From contig NZ_JAXIVU010000013.1 in NCBI RefSeq assembly GCF_034259425.1, forward strand, positions 4,613-68,612: DNA of 64,000 nucleotides, given 5' to 3'. The stretch is from Denitrificimonas halotolerans. GTDB lineage: Bacteria > Pseudomonadota > Gammaproteobacteria > Pseudomonadales > Pseudomonadaceae. Under the pieces are notes generated by a model. The model searched no databases, had not been told where the DNA came from, and was given only the letters and a program-made list of their open reading frames with translations. Below are positions 18,762 through 26,759 of the stretch, piece by piece. The position numbers and the translations under genes were made by a program. The first letter of the stretch is position 1. Every line of letters begins with the position of its first letter.

Positions 18762-19460
18762 ATGATTGAACTACGACCTTATAACGAGCTTGGTGGAGCT
18801 CATCATGGCTGGTTAGATACACGCCACCATTTTTCTTTCGCTGATTATTACAATCCGCAACGCATGAACTGGGGACATTTACGTGTTTGGAATGATGACA
18901 CCATCGCCCCACACTCAGGCTTTCCACCGCACCCTCATCGAGATATGGAAATTATTACTTACGTACGCTCTGGTGCAATTACCCATGAAGATAACCTTGG
19001 TAACCGTGGTCGCACTGAAGCCGGTGATGTTCAGGTGATGAGCGCAGGAACAGGTATTGCACATAGTGAAATGAATGAAGAAGATGTGGCAACCCAGATC
19101 TTTCAAATTTGGATTATGCCAAATGAGCAAGGTTTACCACCGACTTGGGGTACTAAACCTTTTCCCAAAGGTGAACGCAGCGGTTCTTTTGTCACTTTAG
19201 CCAGTGGTTTACCTGGAGATAAAGCGGCGTTACCGATTCGTGCCAATGCTCGCTTAGTGGCGGCAACACTCAAAACTGGGCAAAGCACTGAATATCAGAT
19301 TACCGCTGGTCGTAAAGTATATCTGGTTCCTGCCAGTGGTCAGATCGAGATTAACGGTATTATCGCAAGTGCTGGTGATGGTGTGGCAATCCATAATGAA
19401 TCTTTGCTGAAAGTGAGTGCTAAACAAGATAGCGAAATTGTGCTGGTGGATGTCGCATAG
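18762..19460 (+). CDS. Pirin family protein (cupin)
   Basis: A 232-residue bicupin. The N-terminal cupin holds the metal-binding motif PHPHRDMEIITYVRSGAITH (about residues 47-66) and later SAGTGIAHSEMNE with the remaining ligands. Some bacterial pirins have quercetinase activity, others are regulators, so the function here is open. GGAG lies before the ATG at 18762. Its position between a quinone-oxidoreductase-like gene and wrbA suggests an electrophile or quinone stress role, which is inference. Confidence 0.85.
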   Translation: MIELRPYNELGGAHHGWLDTRHHFSFADYYNPQRMNWGHLRVWNDDTIAPHSGFPPHPHRDMEIITYVRSGAITHEDNLGNRGRTEAGDVQVMSAGTGIAHSEMNEEDVATQIFQIWIMPNEQGLPPTWGTKPFPKGERSGSFVTLASGLPGDKAALPIRANARLVAATLKTGQSTEYQITAGRKVYLVPASGQIEINGIIASAGDGVAIHNESLLKVSAKQDSEIVLVDVA

Positions 19461-19595
19461 AGTGTGTTATTTGTAGTTGATATGAATTGGTTTTCACTGT
19501 ACAAATTAATTTATATTTTCCCATCGGGAATACACTGCGAGTCACACGCTAAGGATTAAAACGCCCATAAGTAAGTCTTACAAGAGGTGATATAA

Positions 19596-20195
19596 ATGAC
19601 CAAAGTATTGATTCTTTATCATTCTATGTACGGACATATCGAAACAATGGCCAATGCAGTTGCCGACGGTGCACGCAGTGTGGCCGGTGTTGAGGTAACG
19701 GTTAAACGTGTCCCCGAAACTATGGACGCTGAAATTTTTAAAAAAGCAGGCGGTAAAACGGATCAAGCAGCAGAAATTGCAACTCCTGCGGAACTGGTTG
19801 ATTACGACGCCATTATTTTTGGCACACCCACACGCTTTGGCAATATGAGCGGACAAATGCGTAACTTTCTAGATCAAACAGGTGGGCTTTGGGCTAAAGG
19901 TGCGTTAGCAGGTAAAGTTGCTAGCGTCTTTACTTCAACAGGTACTGGAGGTGGCCAAGAAATGACTATCACTTCAACTTGGACCACATTGGCCCATCAC
20001 GGCATGATTATTGTCCCCATCGGTTACACCACCCCAGAACTCTTTGATATCTCACAAGTAGGAGGCGGAACACCATATGGTGCTTCAACTATTGCTGCTG
20101 GTGACGGCTCACGCCAACCTGATCCTCGTGAATTAAGCATTGCCCGCCACCAAGGCGCACATGTTGCTCAAATTACGAAAAAAGTGAGATCTTAA
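19596..20195 (+). CDS. wrbA: NAD(P)H:quinone oxidoreductase WrbA
   Basis: Flavodoxin-like FMN enzyme that reduces quinones by two electrons. It has 199 residues. The FMN phosphate loop LYHSMYGHIETMANAVADGA is at about residues 7-26, and the WrbA signatures GTPTRFGNMSGQMRNFLDQTGGLW and FTSTGTGGGQEMTI follow. A ribosome-binding site AGAGGTGA lies 9 bases before the ATG. It is the last of a cluster of three redox genes and converges on mnmE. Confidence 0.93.
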   Translation: MTKVLILYHSMYGHIETMANAVADGARSVAGVEVTVKRVPETMDAEIFKKAGGKTDQAAEIATPAELVDYDAIIFGTPTRFGNMSGQMRNFLDQTGGLWAKGALAGKVASVFTSTGTGGGQEMTITSTWTTLAHHGMIIVPIGYTTPELFDISQVGGGTPYGASTIAAGDGSRQPDPRELSIARHQGAHVAQITKKVRS

Positions 20196-20250
20196 GTCCT
20201 ATTTTAGGCTAGATACAGAGTAGAAAGCCTCAGCTTTTTAGATTTTTTAG

Positions 20251-20286
20251 CATGCTTAAGGTGACTTTTAAGTTACCTTAAGCATG
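20251..20286. terminator. Inverted repeat between convergent wrbA and mnmE
   Basis: CATGCTTAAGGT and ACCTTAAGCATG form a strong stem (20251-20286) in the gap between two convergent genes. The flanks lack a clear T tract in either direction, so its action as a terminator is uncertain. Confidence 0.45.
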
Positions 20287-20289
20287 TCT

Positions 20290-21657
20290 TCACTTTCCGA
20301 TACAAAAGCTCGAGAAAATTCGACCTAACAAATCATCGGCACTAAATGCTCCAGTAATTTCTCCCAACGCTTGTTGTGCCATACGCAAATCCTCTGCTAA
20401 TAATTCGCCAGCACTTGCATGGATCAATTGTTGATAACCATTTTCTAAGTATTTTTCAGCTTGCTTTAAAGCATCTAAATGACGACGTCGAGCACTAAAG
20501 CTACTTTCTGCAGTTTGACTATAGCCCATGCAATTCTTTAAGTGCTCACGTAGTAGATCTAAACCTTCACCTGTTCGTGCGCAAAGATTTAAGGTGACAT
20601 GGCCATCAGCACTGCTAGAGATATCCACAGGTTCACCTGAAAGGTCAACCTTATTGCGAATCAAAGTTACTTTTTCTGGATTCGGCGTGCTTTCCAAAAA
20701 TTCAGGCCATAAGGCAAAGGGGTCATGCGCTTCAGGCGAACTGGCATCCACCACGAGTAAAATACGATCGGCCTCATTAATGGCTTTAAGTGCCCGCTCC
20801 ACACCAATTTTTTCTACCTGGTCAGCGGTGGTGCGTAAGCCAGCAGTGTCAGTGACGTGCAATGGCATCCCATCAATGTGAATATGTTCTCGCAAGATAT
20901 CTCGAGTAGTGCCTTCAATATCAGTGACAATAGCTGCTTCATAACCCGCTAAGCTATTAAGTAAACTGGATTTTCCAGCGTTCGGACGACCTGCTATGAC
21001 TACACTCATACCATCGCGTAATAGTGCCCCTTGTCCTGCTTCACGTACCACCTCTTTCAACTCGGTTTGCACATCAGTCAGTAGCTTTAAAATATGACCG
21101 TCAGCTAAAAAATCAATTTCTTCTTCTGGAAAATCAATCGCAGCTTCCACATAAATACGTAAACTGATCAGCTGTTCAGTTAAAGCATTTACCCGTTGTG
21201 AAAAAACACCCTGTAAAGAACGTAAGGCATTACGTGCAGCTTGTGCAGAGCTCGCTTCAATCAAGTCAGCAATGGCCTCTGCTTGGGCTAGATCTAACTT
21301 ATCATTTAAAAATGCACGCTCACTAAACTCACCTGGACGGGCTAAACGTGCACCTAAATCAACACAACGTTGCAGCAACATATCTAACACTACAGGACCA
21401 CCATGGCCTTGTAGCTCCAATACATCTTCTCCCGTAAATGAATTGGGACTAGAAAAATATAAAGCTAAACCTTCATCTAATGCCTGCTGCTCTTCCGTAT
21501 AAAAAGGACCGTAATGAGCATAACGTGGCTTGAGTTCACGCCCTGTCATCTGCTGAGCTATCTGCCGGGCCAAAGGTCCGGAAACTCGAACAATCCCTAC
21601 CCCTCCACGTCCTTGAGCTGTAGCAATAGCAGCGATGGTGTCACGCGACATTGGCAT
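20290..21657 (-). CDS. mnmE: tRNA modification GTPase MnmE (TrmE)
   Basis: GTPase and folate-binding partner of MnmG in wobble-uridine modification. It has 455 residues from the ATG at 21657 (MPMSRDTIAAIATAQGRGGV). A longer frame from 21690 lacks family similarity and was rejected; GAGGAAAA precedes the chosen start. The folate-binding N-domain comes first. The G domain has GRPNAGKS at residues 223-230, DIEGTTRD, DTAGLR and NKVD. The C-terminus FCIGK carries the invariant C-x-G-K. Gene order mnmE-yidC-yidD-rnpA-rpmH (minus strand) is conserved. Confidence 0.97.
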   Translation of the reverse strand: MPMSRDTIAAIATAQGRGGVGIVRVSGPLARQIAQQMTGRELKPRYAHYGPFYTEEQQALDEGLALYFSSPNSFTGEDVLELQGHGGPVVLDMLLQRCVDLGARLARPGEFSERAFLNDKLDLAQAEAIADLIEASSAQAARNALRSLQGVFSQRVNALTEQLISLRIYVEAAIDFPEEEIDFLADGHILKLLTDVQTELKEVVREAGQGALLRDGMSVVIAGRPNAGKSSLLNSLAGYEAAIVTDIEGTTRDILREHIHIDGMPLHVTDTAGLRTTADQVEKIGVERALKAINEADRILLVVDASSPEAHDPFALWPEFLESTPNPEKVTLIRNKVDLSGEPVDISSSADGHVTLNLCARTGEGLDLLREHLKNCMGYSQTAESSFSARRRHLDALKQAEKYLENGYQQLIHASAGELLAEDLRMAQQALGEITGAFSADDLLGRIFSSFCIGK

Positions 21658-21735
21658 AAGATTTTCCTCAACAATATTTACAAAGCACAACGCCCCTAAA
21701 AAGGGGCGCTGTGAACTCGATTGGTTCGACTAACC

Positions 21736-23475
21736 TTAGTTAGTTGCCGCCATTGATTTTTCAATCTTACGAGTAATGTACCACTGTTGACCAATGGACA
21801 GGAGATTGTTAACCACCCAGTACAATACTAAACCAGCAGGGAACCAAAGGAAGAAGAAAGTAAAGATGATAGGCAATAGCTTCATCACTTTAGCTTGCAT
21901 TGGATCCGGTGGTGTTGGGTTAAGTTTTTGCTGAACAAACATACTTAAGCCCATAATAATTGGCAAAATAAAGTATGGGTCTTTACTGGATAAGTCAGTT
22001 AACCAGAACATCCAAGGTGCCTGACGCATCTCGACGCTTTCTAGCAGAACCCAGTATAAAGATAAGAATACTGGCATTTGTACCAAAATCGGTAAGCAGC
22101 CGCCAAGTGGATTAATCTTCTCTTTTTTGTACAACTCCATCATGCCTTGCGACAGTTTTTGACGGTCATCAGCATAACGCTCTTTAAGCTCAGCCATTTT
22201 TGGAGCAACAGCACGCATACGTGCCATGGACTTATAACTTGCAGCTGAGAGCGGGAAGAAAGCTAGCTTAATCAAAATAGTCAAGACAATAATTGACCAT
22301 CCCCAGTTACCTAAGATGCTGTGGATAACACTCAGTAACCAGAAGATTGGCTGAGCAATAAACCATAAGAAGCCATAGTCAACAGTTAATTCTAAACCTG
22401 GTGACAAAGCTTTCAAGTGACTCTGAATTTTGGGACCTGCATACAAGGTTGCAGTTGCTTGTGCATGCTGACCTGGCGCAACAACCATTGCTGGTGTGGT
22501 ATAGCCAATAATGTAATTACCTTGTGAATCCTTACGTGTAGTCACTTGGTTGGTTTGCTCTGGGTTAGGTACCCAAGCTGTTACAAAGTAATGTTGTAAC
22601 CAAGCAACCCAGCCACCATGAATGGCTTGACTGAAACGTTTATCATCCATATTGCTCATGGATAATTTTTTGTACGGCTCATCAGGTGTCCATAAAGCAG
22701 CACCTAAATATGTTGCAGTACCTGTAGCTGTGGTTGATGAAGGATCACCTTGACCGTCACGCTTGAGTTGGGCAAATAAATTACCTTTCCACTCTTGTTC
22801 GCTCTGGTTATCCACAAGGTAGGTTAAATCAACTTGATAGGCTTGATCGTTAATGCATTCAACTTTACGTTGACTGATATCGCGCGTAGAACATTCTCCG
22901 TTTAACCCCCGGTGAAAAGTGTAGCGCTTAGTATAATGAATGCCTTTTTCTTGGAAAGAAAGATCAACATTGAGCTGTTGTTGTCCATCTTCTAAGGTGA
23001 ACTTTTGTTGAGCAACGCTGTACAGAGGGCGACCACTAGCACGGGCATCTGGACCATTAGCGCCTACTAAACCACTTTGAGCAACATAAACGCGTTCGTT
23101 ACTGTTTTCAAATAGCTGTAACGGAATATCAGGGTTAGATGCATTACGTGGGTATTGGCTGAGTTTTAATTCAACAATATCGCCACCATTGGGATCAATG
23201 GCTAACTGTAATACATCGGTCTGTACGTAAATTAGATCATTGCTAACACTATTATTGACTAGTGTAGGGTCTTGCGTTAACTCATTCACAGCAACGGGCA
23301 AATCATCATTACCTGCAACAATTGGGGCATCTGAATTGCTGGCAAGTGCTGATTGAGTAGATTGCGTGGTCGCAGCTGTTACTGGTGCCTGGCCGTAGTC
23401 TTGGTTCCATTGAAGAACCATCATATAAGACACAACAGCTAAGGCAACGAGCAGGATGGTACGTTTGATATCCAT
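21736..23475 (-). CDS. yidC: Membrane protein insertase YidC
   Basis: Inserts inner-membrane proteins, including ATP synthase subunits, alone or with SecYEG. It has 579 residues. The N-terminal signal anchor is at residues 7-24 and a large periplasmic beta-domain runs to about 340. Five core membrane helices follow, starting near FLWFIAQPIFWLLSVIHSI, and contain the hydrophilic-groove arginine region AASYKSMARMRAVAPKM. It starts 2 bases after the yidD stop. Confidence 0.97.
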   Translation of the reverse strand: MDIKRTILLVALAVVSYMMVLQWNQDYGQAPVTAATTQSTQSALASNSDAPIVAGNDDLPVAVNELTQDPTLVNNSVSNDLIYVQTDVLQLAIDPNGGDIVELKLSQYPRNASNPDIPLQLFENSNERVYVAQSGLVGANGPDARASGRPLYSVAQQKFTLEDGQQQLNVDLSFQEKGIHYTKRYTFHRGLNGECSTRDISQRKVECINDQAYQVDLTYLVDNQSEQEWKGNLFAQLKRDGQGDPSSTTATGTATYLGAALWTPDEPYKKLSMSNMDDKRFSQAIHGGWVAWLQHYFVTAWVPNPEQTNQVTTRKDSQGNYIIGYTTPAMVVAPGQHAQATATLYAGPKIQSHLKALSPGLELTVDYGFLWFIAQPIFWLLSVIHSILGNWGWSIIVLTILIKLAFFPLSAASYKSMARMRAVAPKMAELKERYADDRQKLSQGMMELYKKEKINPLGGCLPILVQMPVFLSLYWVLLESVEMRQAPWMFWLTDLSSKDPYFILPIIMGLSMFVQQKLNPTPPDPMQAKVMKLLPIIFTFFFLWFPAGLVLYWVVNNLLSIGQQWYITRKIEKSMAATN

Positions 23476-23477
23476 AG

Positions 23478-23717
23478 TTACTCGGCCGTAGAAGATGAAC
23501 AGGAAGAAGGTGGTACGGGATCAAAACCGCCCGAATTCCAAGGATGACAACGTCCAAGTCGTCGAGTAGCTAACCAGCCGCCCCGTATTACACCATGTTG
23601 TTCAATAGCTTCAATAGCATATGCTGAACAGCTTGGATAAAAACGACAATGACTTGCCATCATTGGGCTGATTGCATAACGATAAAACTTAATTGGCAAG
23701 ATGACCAATTTACGCAT
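23478..23717 (-). CDS. yidD: Membrane protein insertion efficiency factor YidD
   Basis: A 79-residue protein with the family motif YRYAISPMMASHCRFYPSCS, then GGWLATRRLGRCHPWNSGGFDPVP. The start at 23717 is set by the conserved N-terminus MRKLVILPIKFYRYAISP. It overlaps the end of rnpA by 8 bases and is followed at once by yidC, so it is translationally coupled in the operon. YidD is thought to assist YidC-dependent insertion. Confidence 0.94.
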   Translation of the reverse strand: MRKLVILPIKFYRYAISPMMASHCRFYPSCSAYAIEAIEQHGVIRGGWLATRRLGRCHPWNSGGFDPVPPSSCSSSTAE

Positions 23718-24111
23718 TGGCCTGCCCTGTTGAATCGACTTTAGCTGTTTGCTTTGTTGTTGAAACCTGGCGAGCCAAGCGCTTCCACATTTTATCGAAC
23801 TGTTTTTTAAGCTCAATATTAGACAAATCAGCAATACCCCTACGGGCGACAATTACGATATCTATCCCACTCAACAGATCTTGATTGAGACGAAATGATT
23901 CCCGTATTTGCCGTTTTATTCTATTGCGTTCAACAGCAAGTTTTACGCTTTTTTTACCAATAACCAACCCGAGACGTGGATGTCCGAGTTGGTTATCACG
24001 AGCAAGTAACAAGACACTCTTGCTTGGTACTTTATACTTTGCAGAATCAAAGACAGCCTTAAACTGCTTTGGTGTAAGCAGACGCTTTTCTCGGCCAAAG
24101 CCCAGATTCAT
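23710..24111 (-). CDS. rnpA: Ribonuclease P protein component
   Basis: Protein subunit of RNase P, which trims tRNA 5' ends. The 133-residue basic protein has the signature AVERNRIKRQIRESFRL at about residues 59-75 and the N-terminal FGREKRLLTPKQFKAVF. It lies 16 bases after rpmH, with which it is usually co-transcribed. Confidence 0.96.
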   Translation of the reverse strand: MNLGFGREKRLLTPKQFKAVFDSAKYKVPSKSVLLLARDNQLGHPRLGLVIGKKSVKLAVERNRIKRQIRESFRLNQDLLSGIDIVIVARRGIADLSNIELKKQFDKMWKRLARQVSTTKQTAKVDSTGQANA

Positions 24112-24127
24112 GCTGTACTCGCTTGGA

Positions 24128-24262
24128 TTATGCGCTCAGACGCTTACGGCCTTTGGCACGACGACGCTGAATAACTGCGCGACCGCCAACAGTTGCCATG
24201 CGAGCACGGAAACCGTGATTACGAGCGCGTTTGAGTGTGCTTGGTTGGAATGTACGTTTCAT
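24128..24262 (-). CDS. rpmH: 50S ribosomal protein L34
   Basis: A 44-residue basic protein read directly from the sequence: it starts MKRTFQPSTLKRARNHGFR at 24262 and ends RRRAKGRKRLSA before the TAA at 24128. This matches L34 of gammaproteobacteria over its whole length. It is the first gene of the rpmH-rnpA-yidD-yidC-mnmE unit. It lies next to origin module B, the usual border of the Pseudomonas oriC. Confidence 0.98.
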   Translation of the reverse strand: MKRTFQPSTLKRARNHGFRARMATVGGRAVIQRRRAKGRKRLSA

Positions 24263-24456
24263 AATTCGTTACCTGGTGACTTCTTGGGCAAAAGGGGGGC
24301 CCGAAGTGGTCCCCGTTAAATAGACCGGCAATTCTAGAGAATGCTGAGCCTTAGGTCAATTGTCTGCAGCATTTGTTTACCTATTTATGTTTTACCTGTT
24401 TTAAAAAATTTTATTTTTTAACGTGTAATTCAAGATAAATAGAATTAAAAATGAAT

Positions 24457-24696
24457 ATATAAAGCTTATTAATGCTGTTACTACTACTGAGACATTTTTC
24501 TGTGGATAATACAAATAATCCTAATGAAATCAGTACCTTATTAGGATTTATAGGTTGTGCTGAAGAAGTGTTCTAAGTGTGCATTAAGAGTCTATAAGCT
24601 GTGCATAAGTAGTGAAGTTATCCACAGGTGTTTTGCTAACAGAGTTATCCACAGTTTGTTGTACTGGGTTTAGCTTGAGTTCTCCACAGAGTTTAA
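24457..24696. other. oriC: Origin-like module B, probable Pseudomonas-type oriC (rpmH side)
   Basis: The 24263-24710 gap has no gene. It holds an AT-rich stretch (24405-24465), then a 240-bp module with five DnaA boxes: TTATCCACA minus at 24501-24509, TTATGCACA minus at 24600-24608, TTATCCACA plus at 24618-24626 and 24645-24653, and TTCTCCACA plus at 24680-24688. On the minus strand TAGTAGTAA starts 14 bases after the 24501 box, next to the AT-rich stretch, as in a basal unwinding element. Position beside rpmH fits the known Pseudomonas origin. In those species dnaA is on the other side; here it is 23 kb away. Confidence 0.7.
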
Positions 24697-24710
24697 AACT
24701 GTAAATATGC

Positions 24711-25541
24711 TTAGAAAAATAACGTCCAAAAGGCTAAAAAAGCTATCCACAAGACTGCTGAGCGTATTAATAACAGCCAAATATCATTTAAAGTATCCGT
24801 GCCTTGTATCCCTAAAGCATTGTTTTCTGCTTCAACTGCAGCACGTCCTGTCTTGCTAATGAGGTTATCAGCAGGTTCTGTTATACACAGTAAATCCGGT
24901 GTGAGTGTTCGGCTGACGGTGATGAAATTACCTAATAAAGCAAAACTTAAACTCAATATACGCACGGGGATCCAGTTCAAAGCATGCAATATACGAGTGG
25001 CCTTTCCCGCAGCTTGTGGCCAATTAGACTGCTCTGAAGTCAGGACCAGTAGACGATAAAATAACGCAGCTATAGGACCTGCAATGATGTAATAAAAGAT
25101 GACGGCAAAGAATCCTTGAAAGCCTTGCCAAAGGAGGTGACCTTGTACTGCTTGCAATAATCCTGCAGGTTCTTCAGATTGAATCAGTAGATCTCTTTGG
25201 GCTGCAAGACTGGCTGCTTGGGTGTCTTGTCGGCGCCAAGCATCGGTAAAAGGTCCTAAAGCAACACGTACGTCACCGCGACTTAGACTGTACATAAGAA
25301 CGATAAGGTGCACTGGTAGCAGTAACAGTCCATATGCAACTGATTTTAAGCTTACTAAGACAAGGGCTAAGGCTATAAGCGGTAAACTTAGAGCTAACAG
25401 TAGGGCTAAGGTGTGTTGTTTAGAAAGGAGCTTGTGACAGCGCTGCAGTTGCTCATACCACCATTGGTCTTTTTGTAACATCTGTCTCCAGTGAGATAGT
25501 TTTTCTAGCAAGATGGTTAGAATAAGGACCAGAAAACTCAT
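24711..25541 (-). CDS. ampE: AmpE-like inner membrane protein
   Basis: A 276-residue membrane protein with about four hydrophobic segments (near residues 50-68, 72-88, 140-165 and 255-275). The N-terminus MSFLVLILTILLEKLSHWR is typical of AmpE. Together with AmpD it belongs to the ampDE locus, where AmpE is thought to sense or modulate signals for beta-lactamase induction; its biochemical role is unclear. The ATG at 25541 overlaps the ampD stop by 4 bases. The 3' end of the gene abuts origin module B. Confidence 0.85.
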   Translation of the reverse strand: MSFLVLILTILLEKLSHWRQMLQKDQWWYEQLQRCHKLLSKQHTLALLLALSLPLIALALVLVSLKSVAYGLLLLPVHLIVLMYSLSRGDVRVALGPFTDAWRRQDTQAASLAAQRDLLIQSEEPAGLLQAVQGHLLWQGFQGFFAVIFYYIIAGPIAALFYRLLVLTSEQSNWPQAAGKATRILHALNWIPVRILSLSFALLGNFITVSRTLTPDLLCITEPADNLISKTGRAAVEAENNALGIQGTDTLNDIWLLLIRSAVLWIAFLAFWTLFF

Positions 25542-26113
25542 AGTATTTCTCCAAGCTGTTTTGCCGCTATGTTCTGCCATTTAAATGCAGGACCAGGGTC
25601 GGTTTTTCGTTTAGGGGCAATATCACTGTGACCGCAAATACGTTCAGAAGTGATCATTGGGTAGTGTTTGATGAGTTCATTAATCAGTTGATTTAGGCTT
25701 TTATACTGCGCTTCTGTATAGGGCCTATGATCTTCCCCTTCCAATTCGATTCCTAATGAAAAGTCATTACAGGCTTCGCGTCCTTGAAAGTTAGACACAC
25801 CTGCATGCCAAGCACGATCTAAGCAGCTTACAAATTGAGTGATAGAGCCTGTGCGTTTAATAAAAAAATGTGCAGAGACTTTCAGATGGGCAATATCTGC
25901 AAAGTACGGGTGAGCATTAATAGGAAGCTGATTGGTAAAGAAAGCCTCCACCATATCAGTCCCAAACTGTCCTGGAGGTAAGCTGATATTGTGGATAACT
26001 AATAATGAGATTTCTGCTGAGGGGCGTGCATTACAATTTTCTGATGGTATGTGTTTGATACCGCTGATCCAACCAGTATTGGGGTCAAGATTTAAAGGGC
26101 ACTCAGGTTGCAT
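25538..26113 (-). CDS. ampD: 1,6-anhydro-N-acetylmuramyl-L-alanine amidase AmpD
   Basis: Cytoplasmic zinc amidase that recycles anhydro-muropeptides and so limits AmpR-dependent beta-lactamase induction. It has 191 residues from the ATG at 26113 (MQPECPLNLDPNTGWISG), preceded by an AGGA site. The longer frame to 26203 was rejected because it has no family similarity. The zinc-binding histidine is in LLVIHNISLPPGQFG at residue 41. The C-terminal block ICGHSDIAPKRKTDPGPAFKW carries the remaining ligands. tnpB copy 3 lies 87 bases upstream and may have disturbed its promoter. Confidence 0.95.
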   Translation of the reverse strand: MQPECPLNLDPNTGWISGIKHIPSENCNARPSAEISLLVIHNISLPPGQFGTDMVEAFFTNQLPINAHPYFADIAHLKVSAHFFIKRTGSITQFVSCLDRAWHAGVSNFQGREACNDFSLGIELEGEDHRPYTEAQYKSLNQLINELIKHYPMITSERICGHSDIAPKRKTDPGPAFKWQNIAAKQLGEIL

Positions 26114-26200
26114 AAAAATATCCTGTAAGCATGTTAGTCGGAGGCGTAAGTACCCTACTGTGCCATCAAGGCTATGAATAGCATAGACAGTAGCGGTTAT

Positions 26201-26710
26201 CAAAATCGCTTAAGCCCTCGTACTTTGAGTGCGAGGATGGATAGCGAGGGCTGCTAAAGCTTTTGCACTAGAGGTTGATACTGGTATTGTATACAGCATT
26301 ATAAAGCATACCAAAACATTGAAAGTCCGAGTCCGAGTCCGAGTCCGAGTCCGAGACAGACATGTGCCTTTGCTTAATAGAATGGCAAGAAGCGTTAATT
26401 TCGTCTGGAACTTTGTTAATGAATTAAGTCAACGCTCGATTAAAGAGTGTGGCGTGTTTTTGTCTGCTTTTGACATGCACCATTACACCAAGGGCGCGGG
26501 TAAAGAGCTGGGGTTGCACAGCCAAACCTTACAGTGCATCGCGAGTGAGTATGTCACGCGCCGTAAGCAGTTTAATAAAGAGAGGCTGAACTGGCGCAAA
26601 TCAGGCGGCGCTCACGATCGCGATATCAACGCGGCACGTAACATTCTCGCGGCTAGGCATGGTCGTCTAGCAGTAGGAATCTCTGTCCTTTAGGTCGGGG
26701 AGGATGTCAA
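26201..26710 (+). mobile_element. tnpB element copy 3, internally deleted (510 bp)
   Basis: It starts CAAAATCGCT after TTAT at 26197-26200 and ends AGGATGTCAA at 26710. The left subterminal palindrome is mostly lost (GAGGGCTGC runs directly into TAAAGC), and about 690 bp of tnpB is missing. The right-end hairpin has a mismatch (TCTGTCCTTTAGGTCGGGG). It lies between ampD and hemE, directly against the hemE terminator. The predicted guide begins AAACAACTAAGGCCGC and lies within that terminator. It is a miniature derivative, probably no longer mobile. Confidence 0.9.
26298..26693 (+). pseudogene. tnpB: tnpB remnant with internal deletion, copy 3
   Basis: The position of the normal start codon is ATT (26298-26300), so the usual start is lost. 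An in-frame GTG at 26229 inside the left end could replace it. The N-terminal stretch carries an expanded hexanucleotide run (VRVRVRVRVRDRH, where the other copies have VRVRDRH). Residues corresponding to about 98-327 of the intact protein are missing, so GGC from LNWRKSGG joins directly to AHDRDINAARNIL. RuvC-I, RuvC-II and most of the zinc site are gone. No nuclease activity is possible. Confidence 0.9.
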
Positions 26711-26714
26711 AAAC

Positions 26715-26742
26715 AACTAAGGCCGCAAATGCGGCCTTAGTT
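26715..26742 (-). terminator. Rho-independent terminator of hemE
   Basis: The perfect 12-bp stem AACTAAGGCCGC / GCGGCCTTAGTT with an AAAT loop lies 18 bases after the hemE stop. On the minus strand it is followed by GTTTTTGAC, where the T tract spans the right-end junction of tnpB copy 3. A DnaA box (TTATCCACA, 26741-26749) overlaps the stem's edge. Confidence 0.85.
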
Positions 26743-26759
26743 ATCCACAGGTTATGCAA

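Noticed and set aside
20251..20286. Long palindrome between wrbA and mnmE as an attachment or integration site.
   Set aside because: It sits between convergent genes with no integrase, repeat partner or cargo, so a transcript-end structure is the simpler reading.
26318..26360. GTCCGA-type tandem repeat as a separate microsatellite feature.
   Set aside because: It is an expansion of the normal VRVRDRH coding segment of the tnpB remnant and is reported with that copy.
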